Assembly (NCBI RefSeq): GCF_001876935.1
Contig: NC_033803.1
Coordinates: forward strand, 57,217,221 to 57,281,220
Direction: 5' to 3'
Source of the DNA: Asparagus officinalis
Lineage: Eukaryota; Streptophyta; Magnoliopsida; Asparagales; Asparagaceae
DNA: 64,000 bases
Shown here: piece after piece, positions 1 through 12,229 of the stretch
How positions within the stretch are numbered: position 1 is the first letter of the stretch
How the letters are laid out: the number at the start of each line of letters is the position of its first letter
The notes under the pieces: model-generated
Seen by the model: only the letters and a program-made list of their open reading frames with translations
Database searches by the model: none
Told to the model about the DNA's origin: nothing
Made by a program: the position numbers and the translations under genes

Positions 1-660
1 GATGCCATCTCGAAGAGGTTTCCCCTCTCACAAGACTCGGCACAGGAACGAATCCTCTCCACTTGCCGCCTTTTCTCAGTAGTAAAGATGCAAAGCTTCA
101 GCACGTCCTTCTTGATCTCAGGCTAGTTGGGGGAGGAAAGGACACCGTCGACGCCAAAGACCCACATAAACTATTCCTTCCAGTCCCTGTTGGACTCTGG
201 AGCATCTGAAATAAGCTTATAACCACGAGTATAGTGAAGAAAGTAGTGGGGGTCCCTCCTCGTTGACTTGACGCCAACCAGATTCCTTAACATGCACATG
301 CTTGGCAGGAGGCCGACCCGATGGCAGATCACCATAAATCCCACTAGGATCCCAATTGCATTTGGGGTGAAGTGAGAAGGGGAAATCCCCAGAGCGACGC
401 ATACATCCCTAATAAAAGGATGGAGCGGTAGCCAAAGCCTATACTCAAGATAGGCAAGGCACAGCAGCGACCTATTCTGGCCATGGTGGTACATCGGCTA
501 ATCCCTACTTGGCGCTGCTAGAGTAAAGGCCTTGGGGAAGTCGAAGAGCTCGCCGTACTACTCGAGCCCTCCAATATATATCTTTGAGCGGATCAGCCAG
601 AGAAGAGCAATCTTCTACTCATCGCGGCCAGCTGTGGAAGTCTAAGCAGCCATTAAAGAA
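1..660 (-). pseudogene. Antisense accessory ORF of a Tat-like gypsy element, copy A (cut by window edge)
   Basis: The minus frame at 171-494 gives a peptide with LWLPLHPFIRDV, then FTPNAIGILVGFMVICH. This resembles the plant 'putative gypsy type transposon' domain (PF04195-like). Below 171 the reading continues in another frame (YFMWVFGVDG) to the window edge, so the copy is frame-broken and truncated. Family knowledge: in Tat-lineage elements (Grande, RIRE2) such an ORF lies antisense between pol and the 3' LTR. The role of the protein is unknown. A second, better preserved but divergent copy lies at 8990-11104. The Sirevirus inserted just upstream of this copy (724) separates it from the flank that resumes at 8295. 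Confidence 0.65.
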
Positions 661-723
661 TAGTGATCACAAGAAGATTTAAAGAAGTTAAGAGAGACAA
701 GTGCCAAAGATTTAGAGCAAGAT

Positions 724-2058
724 TGTTAGCCCTCTTGTTTTGATGATGTTTTACAACCACCATTATCGGTACTAATTGCTTGTTGAGTAATATTGTAGTT
801 AATATATATATCAAGCATGTTAGTGCCATACATGGAGGATTGGATGGAATATGCTCTACAACGATGATATCCAAAGGAGGAGGAGGCATAGTGATGAAGC
901 AACATTTATTCAAGAACACCAAATGCAATAAGAAGCTTCATCAAACTCAAGCTATATCAAGACTCAAAGAATTATATTCTATGTGAGGATATTAGCTAGT
1001 TTTTATTTTTTTTCTCTAGTGCTAGAATGTAGGCAAGTAGTTTAGATTTCATTTGAGGCTATTGGGATATCACACACACGTTTTCATACTTATAGTTTTG
1101 AGCGTTTTCACAAAATATCATTTTTCACAAGTATAAGGACCTATTCACAAAATTTATTTTCCAAACAATTTGTTTTTAGTGTTAAAAACATTTTACAAAG
1201 TTTCATAATTTTTGGAAGTCAATTAAATATTTTATAGAATTTTTAAGAGAGTCAAAAACAGTATTAACATATGTATCAGTTTGCGGTCGACCGCCACGAT
1301 CGACCGAGCAATTCTTTTCTGAGTGGGCAGCAGAAACTTTCGCGGGCGACCGCCGGGCGACCGCAGAAGTCTCTGGAAATTTTTTAAGTTTTAAAGCTGG
1401 CTCGCGGTCGACCGCGAGAATTGTACGGTCGACCGCCGCTTATTCAAACGGTCTTTTTGGGTACAGATTTCAGCACCGATTTTTCCAGGATTTAGGGGAT
1501 TAAGGTATGGGTTTAAACATCTGTATTTTCTCCTATTTAAACCCCCTATACTCCTTCTTCCTCAAGTGTCCCAAGCTTTTGAAAAACCAGAGATCTGTTT
1601 TACTGAGAGCCAAAATTTTCAAACCTGATTTTTTCTGTTTTTAGTTTCACATCCCAGCTTCTGTGTAATATTTCTCCTTGCCATAGGGATATTGTAAAGA
1701 GAAAGTTTTTATACCATTACTACTGTTGAGAGCTTGATCTTGTGAAGATCAACTGTATGGGAGTGTGATCTTGTGGTGATCAACTATGTAGTTGTGAGAT
1801 CTTGTGGAGATTATTGTGTAGAAAAAGTTTTGGCTTCCAAACCGGGTTGTGTAGTGGATTCTCCTCGAGAGTAGGGAGCAGGGACGTAGGTCAGTGGGCC
1901 GAACCCCATTAACACATTGCGCGTTACTTGGATAACGTTTTCTCACTCTATCTCCTTTACATTTGTTGTTCATTATTGTGGTGTTTTGCTTGCCTTATTT
2001 TTATTGCACAATTATAGCCTTGAGACCCTAATCCCCCCCCCCCCTCTAGGATCCAACA
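724..2058 (+). repeat. 5' LTR of the Sirevirus
   Basis: Begins TGTTAGCCCT and ends ATCCAACA, immediately before the primer-binding site. Its start and its 1020-2058 part match the copy at 6970-8294. Bases about 790-1020 have no counterpart in the 3' LTR, so the two LTRs differ by a block, not only by point changes. It contains a palindrome cluster near 1281-1437. A short poly-C run precedes its end. Confidence 0.85.
1281..1437. promoter_or_regulatory. Cluster of GGTCGACC-type palindromes in LTR U3
   Basis: At least four copies of GCGGTCGACCGC or close variants (CGATCGACCG, CGGGCGACCGC) lie in 160 bp. The 3' LTR carries the same cluster at about 7498-7680, and the unrelated-looking LTR at 58947-60794 has one at 60060-60240. 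Repeated palindromes upstream of the LTR TATA box are known from Sireviruses. A role in transcription factor binding or in chromatin targeting is inference. Confidence 0.6.
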
Positions 2059-2059
2059 A

Positions 2060-2072
2060 TTAGTATCAGAGC
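2060..2072 (+). other. Primer-binding site (initiator tRNA-Met type)
   Basis: TTAGTATCAGAGC follows the LTR end by one base. It is the TGGTATCAGAGC primer site typical of plant copia elements with two or so substitutions. Confidence 0.75.
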
Positions 2073-2209
2073 TTGGTCTCTATATTAGTTTTTGGTCAAC
2101 CACCTTAGAGAAAAGATCTTATGGAGGCTTCAATAAATGTGCATATGTTAGAGGGACAATCCACCACTAGCCACCACTTTTCACCGGTAGTAATTTTGCT
2201 TATTAGAAG

Positions 2210-3640
2210 GCTAGGATGAGGATTTACCTTTGTTGCATTGATCTTGACATTCTAGAACTCATTGAAAAAAAATATGTAGAAAAACCCAAAGTCGGGAATA
2301 TGACCGACGGAGAAAGGCACCAAGCCAATCTCAATGCAAAGGCCATGAATGCCTTAATTTACGGTCTTTCCCCCAATGAGTATAATAGGGTTTTCACGTG
2401 TGCAACCGCATATGAAATATGGGTAAAATTGTGTATTACATATGAAGAAACCCCCAAGTTAAGGAATCCAAAACTAGTGGGCTTATGCATGAATATGAGT
2501 TATTTAAGATGCTTCCTAATGAATCCATTGATGCTATGTTTTCTCGCTTCACTAACATAATCAATTAATTGCATGGTCTTGACAAGAAATTAACTATCCA
2601 AGAGACGAACTACAAGATCCTTCATTCATTGACTCCAATATGGGAACCCAAAGCTACGGCCATAGAGGAAGCTCATGATCTCACCACTCTAGCTCTTGAT
2701 GGCCTCATCGGCAAGCTTAAGGTTCATGAGAAAAAGCTCAAGGGAAAGGAGAAGGAGGAAGTGCCCCCACGGGAAGTTGAGGAACATCACCAAAGATGAA
2801 GACCATAGCTCTCAAAGGAGCTAGTGACAACTCCTCATCATCATCGTCGGAGAGTGAAGTTGATTTTTCTAGAGAAGTGGCTCACCTCTCTAGAAGAATT
2901 TCTAGACTCATTAAAATGAACAAGAAGTTTAATCCCCGATATAATAAAAAAAAATTCTTCACGTATAGGAAAATGTTTTGAATGCAATGAACCAGGTTAT
3001 ATCGCCAAAGATTGCCCCAAGCTCAAGGAGAAATACATGAAGTACAAAAAGAAAAAAACCATGTATGCCGGATGGCAAGAATCCAAACCAAGTGATTCGG
3101 ATAGTAATGAAGAAGGAGCTAAAGTTCCTGTTCATGATCCTAACATTTGCTTCATGGTCTATGAAAAGGAGGTAGTTTCCGACACCGAAAGTGAATCCTT
3201 TTATATACAATGTGATCTAGCTACAGCTTTAGAAGAATTAAACGTTGAGTTTAAAAGGATGTCAAAAGAATTTTTTTCCTTTAAAAAGTTACATGCTTCT
3301 TGTGATCCCAAACTAGAACAACTACAAATCTCTCTTGCATTAAAAGATGAATTTCTAGGGGATCTTGATTTTGAAAATAAACAATTAAGATCCAAGATTG
3401 AAAGACTAGAAATTAAGAGTGGTAGGATTAGACCCACTCATGCTTATGCTAATCATCATCACCATGGTAGAAATAGATTTCATAAATCTTATACTCCTAC
3501 ACACAAGAGAAATTTTGTGTGTACATATTGCATGAAACGTGGTCATATTTCTACTCATTGTAGGATCAAAGATAATAATGATTTTTATGGCATGACATGG
3601 GTACCCAAATGTACCAAGCTTACTAACCACCAATGACCCA
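2210..3640 (+). pseudogene. gag of the Sirevirus, frame-broken
   Basis: Encodes the capsid/nucleocapsid polyprotein. Overlapping pieces at 2216-2560, 2569-2799 and 3037-3636 read as one gag split by frameshifts and a stop near 2560. Visible parts are a capsid-type helical region (ALIYGLSPNEYNRVFTCATA, then EIW), an acidic/Ser stretch, and two CCHC knuckles. The first, near 2975-3016, reads CFECNEPGYIAKDC, with Tyr where His is expected. The second, near 3520-3570, is complete (CTYCMKRGHISTHC). The end WVPKCTK precedes the protease, as is usual in copia. Confidence 0.82.
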
Positions 3641-3709
3641 AGATTTGGGTACCTAAAGTTACTACACATTCATCTCTTATAGGGAACATCATGACAACAA
3701 CGTAGAGAG

Positions 3710-6700
3710 ATGCGGTACCTTGATAGTGGTTGCTCACATTATATGACGGGCAACAAAGAACTATTTGCAACCCTATCAAGGATTGAAGGAGGCAGCGTCT
3801 CCTTCGGTGGTAGAGAGAAATATAAAATCATTGGTATTAGATGTATTAGTAAGACACCCTCTCCCGCTATAGAAGATGTTTATTTGGTTAATGGCTTGAA
3901 TCATAATCTTCTTAGCATTAGCCAATTGAGTGATAAAGGTTTTGATATTTTCTTTAAACGTGACAAATGCATTATTAGTATGAATGGAAGAAAAAAATTT
4001 GTTGCTAATCGAAAATCTAATGTGTACATTTTTGAGATGAATGAATTAATGAATCAAGATGTGAAGTGTCTTGCGGCAATTGATGAAAACCCTTGGATTT
4101 GGCATAAAAGGCTTGGACATGCAAACATGGAAATGATATCCAAATTGTCCAAGAGGAATCTTGTTAAAGGGTTACCAAACTTGCATTTCATCAAATATAC
4201 CATATGCGAAGATTGTGCTAAAGGTAAACAAACTAAGTCTACCTTCAAATCCATCAATGAGGTATCAACTTTTAAACCTTTGCAATTACTTCATCTTGAT
4301 TTATTTGGTCCACGTGTATGCGTGTTACCTCTCTTGGAGGCCAACACTATGTTTTTGTGATTATTGATGATTTTTCTCGTTTTACATGGACAATCTTTCT
4401 TGCTAGTAAAGATGAATGTTTTGATGAATTTTCAAATCATGTTAAGAGAATTGAAAATAAAAAAGATTTGAAAGTTGTTAAAATAAGAAGTGATCATGGT
4501 GGTGAATTTCAAAATATCTCTTTTTATGATTTTTGTGTGCATCGTGGTATAACTCATGTGTTTTTCGGTCCAAGAACACCACAACAAAATGATGTTGTTG
4601 AACAAAAAAATTGAACCATACAAGAGATGGAACGAACTATGTTAAACTCCTTTGATTTGCCTAAATATTTTTAGGCGGAAGCCGTCAATACGGCTTGCCA
4701 TGTTTTAAATCGTGTTTTGATTAGACCAAAGCTTAAGAAAACTCCTTATGAACTATTTTATGGAAAAACTCCATTTATTGGTTATTTTTGTATCTTTGGT
4801 TGTAAATTTTTTATTTTAAATATAAAAGATCACCATGATAAATTTGATTCCAAAATTGATGTTGACATTTTCTTAGGGTATGCACCTCGAAGTAAGGCTT
4901 ATAGGGTCTTCAATAAACGAACTCTTGTTGTTGAAGAATCTATAAACGTTACTTTTGATGAGACTAATATTGATTCACAAGTTATTTTGTCTAGGAAAGA
5001 TGATGATGAAGTTGAGGGAGGATTGGAATTTTTGCAACTTAATAATACACCCTCAATAGAAGCACAAAAAGATGTGGAAAGCACTAACACTCATATACAA
5101 GAAGAACTCCCTAAAGCATGGAAATTCGTATCAAATCATCCAAAGGAGCAAATTATTGGGAGTCCTTCACAAGGGGTTGTTACTCACTCAAAGGCTTTAA
5201 GTGAGTGTGATAATGTTGCTTTTTCTATCTCAATTAGAACCTAAGAAAATTAATGATGCTTTAAATGATAAATTTTGCGTTTTAGCTATGCATGATGAAC
5301 TAAACAATTTTCAAAGAAATGATGTTTGGAAACTAATTCCTAGACCTAACAATACTAGTGTAATTGGAACAAAATGGGTTTTTAGAAACAAACTTGATGA
5401 ACATGACATTGTTACTAGAAATAAAGCTCGTTTAGTTGCCTAAGGATACAATCAAGAGGAGGGCATAGACTATGACGAAACATTTGCACCGGTTGCAAGG
5501 TTAGAATCAATTAGGATGTTTTTGGCATTTGCAAGCTTTAAAGATTTTAAATTATTTCAAATGGATGTTAAAAGTACTTTTTTAAATGGTCATATTGAAG
5601 AGGAAGTATATGTTGAGCAACCCCCCGGTTTTATGGATCATGCTTTTCCTAATCATGTTTACCGGGTTTAAAAAGCTTTATATGGGTTAAAACAAGCTCC
5701 TAGAGCTTGATATGCTCATCTCTCTAGTTTTCTTCTTGAAAATAGTTTCTCTAAATGAAAAATTGATAATACTCTTTTTGTGAGAAAAATGAAAAATAAT
5801 TTTATTTTAGTACAAATATATGTTGATGATATCATTTTTGGTGCTACTAATGAATCTATTTGTAAGGATTTTTCTAAAGTTATGCAAGATCATTTTGAGA
5901 TGAGCATGATGGGAGAGCTCACATTCTTTCTTGGGCTCCAAGTCAAGCAAACTAAGGATGGGATATTTATTTCTCAAAGCAAGTATGCTAGAGAATTAGT
6001 AAAGAAATTCAATTTGGAGAACTCCAAGCATGCACCAACTCCCATGAGTACAAGTGTCAAGCTTGATACGGATGTTAGTGGTGAGGATGTGGACCAAAAA
6101 CTATACCGACGTATGATAGGTAGTCTTCTTTATCTCACCACTAGTAGACCCGATATCATGTTTAGTGTGTGTGCATGTGCACGTTTTCAAGCTTCTCCTA
6201 AAGCATCTCATTTGATTGCCGTTAAGAGAATTATTAAATATGTTCATGGAATAATTGATATTGGTTTGTTTTATCCAAAGAGCACCTATTTTGATTTATA
6301 TGGTTTTTGTGATGCCGACTTTGCCGGATGTAAGGTAGATCGCAAGAGTACGAGTGGAACATGCCAATTCTTAGGAAATTCTCTTGTTTTTTGGGCTTCC
6401 AAGAAACAAAATTACGTTGTATTGTCCACTACGGAAGCAGAATACATTGCCACCGGTTTATATTGTGCCCAAGTTTTGTGGATGAAACAAAGCTTAGTTG
6501 ACTATGATTTGAATTTTCAAAATATAAAAATCTTTTGTGATAACACTAGTGCTATCAATATTTCAAAAAATTCGGTTTTGCATTCTAGAACCAAGCATAT
6601 TGATGTGCGCCGTCATTTCTTACGCGATCATGTAGAGAAACAAGATGTATCCCTTGTGTTTGTTGACACAAAATCTCAATTAGTGGATATCTTTACCAAG

Positions 6701-6760
6701 CCTCTTGGTGAAGATGATTTTTGTCGCATAAGAAAAGGTTTGGGCTTATGCACTATGTGA
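3710..6760 (+). pseudogene. pol of the Sirevirus: protease, integrase, reverse transcriptase, RNase H
   Basis: Protease: LDSGCSHYMTG near 3720 with the D-S-G motif. Integrase: HHCC zinc region (WHKRLGHAN ... CEDCAKGK) near 4100-4220, then the catalytic core with FGP, DDFSR and DHGGEFQ. RT: KWVFRNKLDEHD, FQMDVKSTFLNG, YVDDIIFG near 5820. RNase H: CDADFAG, STTEAEYIA, TKHIDVRRHF, ending at 6760. Premature stops lie at 4612, 4672, 5441, 5669, 5708 and 5756, and there are frameshifts near 4310 and near 5220 (an extra T). The 326-residue piece 5780-6760 is still open. Not functional as it stands. Confidence 0.92.
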
Positions 6761-6837
6761 AAGTTCTATTGTTTCCTTTATTAGTTGCATTTCACATGTA
6801 TTTTTGTTTATTTTTTTACTCCATTTTGATGGTGACA

Positions 6838-6969
6838 AAGGGGGAGAGAAATCTCCTCATTTGTGCACATAGTAAGGGGAGCTCATAGATAGGGGGAGCT
6901 ACTATCTATAAGCTATATTTATTTTGCTCCTATATAATGGTTGGTTGTCATCATCAAAAAGGGGGAGAT
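6838..6969 (+). other. Multiple polypurine tracts before the 3' LTR
   Basis: Three tracts of the type AAAGGGGGAGAG, TAGGGGGAGCT and AAAAAGGGGGAGAT lie between the RNase H stop and the 3' LTR; the last is directly at the LTR start. Repeated polypurine tracts are a known Sirevirus trait; the last one should prime plus-strand synthesis. Confidence 0.75.
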
Positions 6970-8294
6970 TATTGCCCTTATGTTTTGATGATGTTTTACA
7001 ACCACCATTATCGGTACTAATTGCTTATTGAGTGATATTGTAGTATCATAAGAGAATTATTCACTATTAATAATTCACATATATTCATTATAGAAATTTC
7101 GGGGTTTTACATAGAATGTAGGTAAGTAGTTTAGATTTCATTTGAAGCTATTGAGATATCACACACACGTTTTCATACTTATAGTTTTGAGCGTTTTCAC
7201 AAAATATCATTTTTCACAAGTATACGTTTTCATACTTATAGTTTTGAGCGTTTTCACAAAATATCATTTTTCACAAGTATGAGGACCTATTCGTAAAATT
7301 CATTTTCCAAACAATTTGTTTTTTCACAAAATATCATTTTTCACAAGTATGAGGACCTATTCGTAAAATTCATTTTCCAAACAATTTGTTTTTAGTGTTA
7401 AAAATATTTTACAAAGTTTTACAATTTTTGAAAGTCAATTAAATATTTTACAGAATTTTTAAGAGAGTCAAAAACAGTATTTACATATGTATAAGTTTGC
7501 GGTCGACCGCGCCTGAGTTCTTTTCTAAGTGGGCAGCAGAAACTTTCGCGGTCGACCGCCACGATCGACCATGAGCTCGAAAAATCCCACGGTCGGCCGC
7601 AGAAGTCTCTGGAAATTTTCCAAGTTTCAAAGCTGGCTCACGGTCGACCGCAAGAATTGTACGGTCGACCGTCGCTTATTCAAACGGTCTTTTTGGGTAC
7701 AAATTTCAGCACCGATTTTTCCAGCATTTGGGGGATTAGGGTATGGGTTTAAATAGCTATATTTTCTCCTATTTAAATTCGCTATACTCCTTCTTCCTCA
7801 AGTGTCCCAAGCTTTTGAAAAACCAAAGATCTGTTTTACTGAGAGCCAAAATTTTCAAACCTGATTTTCTCTGTTTTCAGTTTCACATCCAAGCTTCTGT
7901 GTAATCTTTCTCCTTACCATAGGGACATTGTAAAGAGAGAGTTTTTACACCATTACTACTGTTGAGGGCTTGATCTTGTGAAGATCAACTGTGTGGGAGT
8001 GTGATCTTGTGGTGATCAACTGTGTAGTTGTGAGATCTTGTGGAGATTGTTGTGTAGAAGAAGTTCCGGCTTCCAAACCGGGTTGTGTAGTGGATTCTCC
8101 TCGAGAGTGGGGAGCGGGGACGTAGGTCAGCAGGTCGAACCTCGTTAACACATCGCGCGTCACTTAGATAATGTTTTCTCACTCTATCTTCTTTATATTT
8201 GTTGTTCATTATTGTGGTGTTTTGCTTGCCTTATTTTTATTGCACAATTATAGCCTTGAGACCCTAATCACCCTCCCCCCTCTAGGGTCCAACA
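6970..8294 (+). repeat. 3' LTR of the Sirevirus, with internal tandem duplications
   Basis: Begins TATTGCCCTT (the TG start has become TA) and ends GGTCCAACA. Relative to the 5' LTR it lacks about 230 bp and has about 80 bp of other sequence (7045-7110). It carries two direct duplications, with a period of 57 bp (copies start at 7168 and 7225) and 70 bp (copies start near 7252 and 7322). The TATA-R-U5 part 7740-8294 matches the 5' LTR closely. Confidence 0.85.
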
Positions 8295-8989
8295 GGAGTT
8301 TGTGAAGAAACCTCTCTTCACTTCCAGTGATATTTATAGCACCCAAGAGGGACACGTGGAATAATCTGGACGATAGTCTGATTTTAAAATAAACGAGCGA
8401 GATTCACCTCAAAATCTCAAATATTTCACACAAAACTCAAATCGCCACCTCCCTCTATTCCGTGCCTCTTCGTTCAAAAATTGAAGCGATGACATAACTC
8501 TCTAACATTTAACAGTGTCATCATGTCATTTCAAATAGTGATGTTTCACCTGTCCAATAAAGACTTCTGGAAACTCACCGATGATGTCTAATCGATGAAT
8601 AGCCAACAAAACCTAGTCGACTCGACTATGGGAGTTCAAGAAACTTAGGCACTCGCCCTAAGGATCTCACATGTCTAATAAAAAAGGTAGTTGGCTAGAT
8701 TGGTTCCAAACTTAGACAGAAGAAGCACATCAGAATCAACTGCTCAAGTTCGAGACATGCCTTCTCAACAAAGGACGAGTCCCCTCGAGTCAGAAGTTAA
8801 GTTCAAATCTATGATAAAGCTGGGTCATTCAGAAGACACAAACTGAGATTGCACAGCACAAGACAAGTAATTGCAAAAAAAATATCTCTTTATTCATTTA
8901 TAAGGGATATTTATAAAGTATATATATACAAGTATACAATACAAAGGTGAGAGACGAGATTCCTAGGAGGCTAAAAGAGGTCCATTCTC
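8295..8989. other. Flank between gypsy accessory ORF copies
   Basis: No gene is supported. On the minus strand the first 60 bases hold a TATA-like GCTATAAATATCAC that could be the promoter of copy A before the Sirevirus inserted. The stretch 8875-8960 is AT-rich and may be the 3' end of copy B. The rest shows no recognisable feature. Confidence 0.35.
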
Positions 8990-11104
8990 GCTCCTAGAGT
9001 CGGAGCAGAGAGGTACTGAGAGTAGCCGGTGGAGAAGTCGAGCAGTCTCCTCTTACATCAGACTCTTCCATGCCAAGATCGAGATCCCCTCCAAGTGCTT
9101 CCACCTCCACCAACTCGTCCAAACAGTTGGCCACGATGGGAGGATAGTGGAAATGATCATGTGGATTCCTCATCTCAACCGGAAGCTGCACCGACAAGTA
9201 GTCATACCCGACCTTACAAGCAATCACCACATCTGTCTTTCCAATTAGGCTCTAGCAATACCCCTCGATAATCTCCTGGCTATAAGGCTCAGACTCGAGG
9301 TGGGTATTGCTGTTTTGTGCTACTGCCAATGACTCCTATGGGCGGATGACTTCTCCCTGAAGCTTAACAAGCTCTGCATGCTCCTCGTCCACCTGATGCT
9401 TCACATGCATCATCGCATGCTTCTCAACCTCAACCTATGCCACAACATGGTCCCTCTCCTAGAGAGCCTTATCCAACCTCCTGGCTTTCTTCTTGCTCTC
9501 CTCTAGCGCTCGCCTAAGCCCGTCGACCTCGGAAGCTCTCGGAGCTTGCGTCTCCGCAGCCCGTTCTGTGTCGACCCCTCTGTCGGCTCTTAGAGAAGCA
9601 ACCTCCCCTAATAGCTTGACATATAAAGTCCGGATCTGCTCCATACGACCAAATATCTCCTGCTCTACAAACACCCCCCGGACCAAGTAGCTTTGGAGAC
9701 ATATGTGGAGACTGACATTAGGAACCCCTTGTAGGAACTCCTCATCCCGAGGAAGATAAAGTTGCTCAACTGCCTTCGACTGAGTCATGCGAGAATCGAG
9801 AACTATTTCTCTGATGTTAAGGTGGTGAACGGGCTAGTGACAATGCTCTGGTCGGGCTCCTATGCATGTTGAGGGCTGACCCCTGAAGTCCCGATGAGGT
9901 ACTACCTCATCCTATCCTATTCTTCCTCCACAATCTCAGCAACACGGTGGGGATAGGGATACTCCAGCCCTGCAGGAGGCGCCGGCTCCTCGATGGACGG
10001 TCGATCCTCCCTCCTCACCAGGAGCTCTGGCCTCGGCTCCCTCTTCTTGAGGAGCCTCGATTGGCTCTTCTGGGGCTAACTTATCCAGATGGATGACATC
10101 GGTCTCAAGCATCCCGGCTTCTGCCTGAGGTTCCTGTTCCTCATCTTCTTTTCTTCGCCTCCTTCGCTTATGTACAAGGGTGGTAGAAGGCTCCGCCTCA
10201 GACGCCTCAGCCTCCACTGAGGCCATGTCTCGGCAAAGACGCTTCACGAGCCTAGCAGATGACCCTTCCTGGGGGTCAGTCAGAGGAGCAGCCAGCACCA
10301 TCACCGCTTTCACTATCCCTAAGATAATGGTTGAAGCTCAGTCATGGTCCTTGGCAGAAGGAGGTATAACTGACACATTGGCAACCCGTAAGACTGAGTT
10401 GTCAAGAAGATGATGGACTCGATAAGAGCCAGCATACGCCTTGATCTGGTCAAGCGCATCTTTCTCGGTGTCAAGTAAGTCGCCCTCAATGAGCGCTTTC
10501 TCCTTATTTTGGGCCAGTTTGAGTAGCCCAACTCCAGGTCATCCCCCACGGTCCAGAAAAACTTCACCTTCCAATCCTTGTGTGAGTCAGGAAGACCAGT
10601 GATAAGTATGGACTTCCCCCACCATTTGAAAATGGAAATGAGGTTCAGTCTGGTTCACCTTCATAGTCACCAAACAACCCCAGACTCTCAAGGATGGATT
10701 TATCAGCAACTAGTGGCAGATCATGACGAACCCCACAAAGCTAGCAATGATGTTCAGCTTTAGCTGGGCCGGTGATACCATTAGCACTGTGAACACTTGC
10801 TGGAGGAAAGGGTGCAAGGGCAACCATAGGCCACACTCTAGATGCCTCAAGTATAGGTGATCCCGGTCCGGTCCATGATCGTAGATAGCCTCCGACCTCG
10901 TCGAGGCCATCAGATCATACTCACGGGGGATATCAAAACCTCTCGTGAAGCGTCCTCATCTGCACCTAGGTTACTTTGGAGCAAAACTTCGCTAGAAGAG
11001 TATATCAATCTATAGGATCTGATGCCATTGCAGAAGAGAGTGATCACCGAAAAAAGATGAACAAGAAAGGTATTGAGTTCTCTAAAGGGAGTTTCAAAAG
11101 ACAA
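8990..11104 (-). pseudogene. Antisense accessory ORF of a Tat-like gypsy element, copy B
   Basis: Minus-strand pieces read in order: 11104-10910; 10910-10710 with LWLPLHPFLQQV and ASFVGFVMICH (PF04195-like); 10567-10319 with FFWTVGDDLELGYSNWPKI; 10313-9936, a charged region with KRRRRRKEDEE; 9788-9459, a coiled-coil-like part with many Arg, Glu and Leu; then an acidic tail to about 9000. Several frameshifts and stops separate the pieces. It lies antisense to the purine tract and LTR at 11414-12187, the arrangement known for Tat-lineage elements. Function of the protein is not known. Confidence 0.65.
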
Positions 11105-11413
11105 TAACCAACATCTCCCTAGCTATAGCTCTATATATATGCAGTTGAATTCACAACTGTCGGAATCTGAACTGCCAGATCAAGTTTTAGCTAACGGCTG
11201 AGATTAATTCTTAGAATCTGAAGTGACACTTTGAGAATTGAGGCGCAGTCCACTCATCTCGAATAGCCAGCAATCAGCCATGAAAAAAGGAGTTGTGGCA
11301 GTTAGCCATGTCAAATCTGAGAACTTTTCAATTACCTCATTTAATGCACAACCACATCCGTCCAAGAGCTTCTCTCATTTCACTCGGACCTAGCTTAAGC
11401 TGACTCCAAACAA

Positions 11414-12187
11414 AAGGGGCCAACTGTTATGGTGCTTCTAGTCATCCAAGTATGGCCCTTTTCAAGCAACGGACAGGTGTCCCTTTACATGCACCGTTAA
11501 ACCAATTTGACGGTCAAGGCAATCAAGGATCTCGACTCAGCCAACTAGTCGAGTCGACGTCTCCTTAGATTGACTTGAAGGGCGGTACTTATCAACCCTC
11601 TTGTCGAAGATGACTCGCAACAAGCCCACTCGACCAGTTGTTCAATGCCTTGCTGAGTCGACTCGAAAGGCGTTACTTCTCGGCCAAGCTAGAGGAAAAT
11701 TTTGATCTCGAGCCTCTCCCGCTAACAACGTGTAAACATCGTATTTAATGCTTGGCAGGCGCCATCATATCTCTAGTCCTAATAGTCTTCATGACTTATC
11801 GGACCACGTCGGCACTGCTATGCCTTCGATTGCTTCACATTTAATGTTGAGGCGATCTCTCCTTCACTCGCTGACCGACACATGTAAAGTAGATGCTAAT
11901 GCAGCCGTCAGCCCATGCCTACTTATCATCATCCTGTGCTCGGCCAAAGTGATTGTTCTACCCTTTCAACCCTACTATAAATTGAGGTATTATTCTAAAA
12001 AATAGGGGATATGATCTTGGATTCTGATCTAATTTTACTTCTGCTAATCATACTGTATTACATTAAAGGACTCTTACAGTTCTTCATTTTCCCATTCAAG
12101 TTCACCAGTTAACTTGATTATCGGAGGTACAATAGGAAAACCAGTCCCTATCCTCTCATGAACTGTTATTTGTGTAGGTAAATCAGC
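11414..12187 (+). repeat. Polypurine tract and 3' LTR of the Tat-like gypsy element
   Basis: AAAAGGGGCCAAC (11419-11431) is followed by TGTTATGG, a purine tract joined to an LTR start. Within the LTR, CTACTATAAATTGAGG near 11970 is a plausible TATA box. The 3' border is uncertain; I place it near 12187 because Tekay-type coding sequence follows. A related LTR, preceded by AAAGGGGGCAAC, lies at 28673-29430 in another nest, which supports the call. Confidence 0.6.
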
Positions 12188-12229
12188 TACTCACCTCAAA
12201 ACCAGATATTCAGAGAAGTGAGTGGCCCA

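Larger units (their letters stand above)
724..8294 (+). mobile_element. Ty1/copia retrotransposon, Sirevirus-type, decayed but with both LTRs
   Basis: Two related LTRs (724-2058 and 6970-8294) flank, in order, a primer-binding site, gag, protease, integrase, reverse transcriptase, RNase H and several polypurine tracts. The copia order (integrase before RT), the repeated purine tracts before the 3' LTR and the palindrome clusters in the LTRs fit the Sirevirus lineage. It interrupts a minus-strand gypsy accessory ORF region. The five bases before it (aagat) and after it (ggagt) do not match, so no target duplication is visible. Frameshifts and at least six premature stops make it non-autonomous. 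Length is 7571 bp, in the range of small Sireviruses. Confidence 0.88.

Noticed and set aside
653..986. Overlapping 68- and 91-residue frames on both strands
   Set aside because: They lie in the LTR and its border, with no family resemblance.
719..8299. Target-site duplication for the first Sirevirus
   Set aside because: AAGAT on the left and GGAGT on the right do not match, even allowing a shift of one or two bases.
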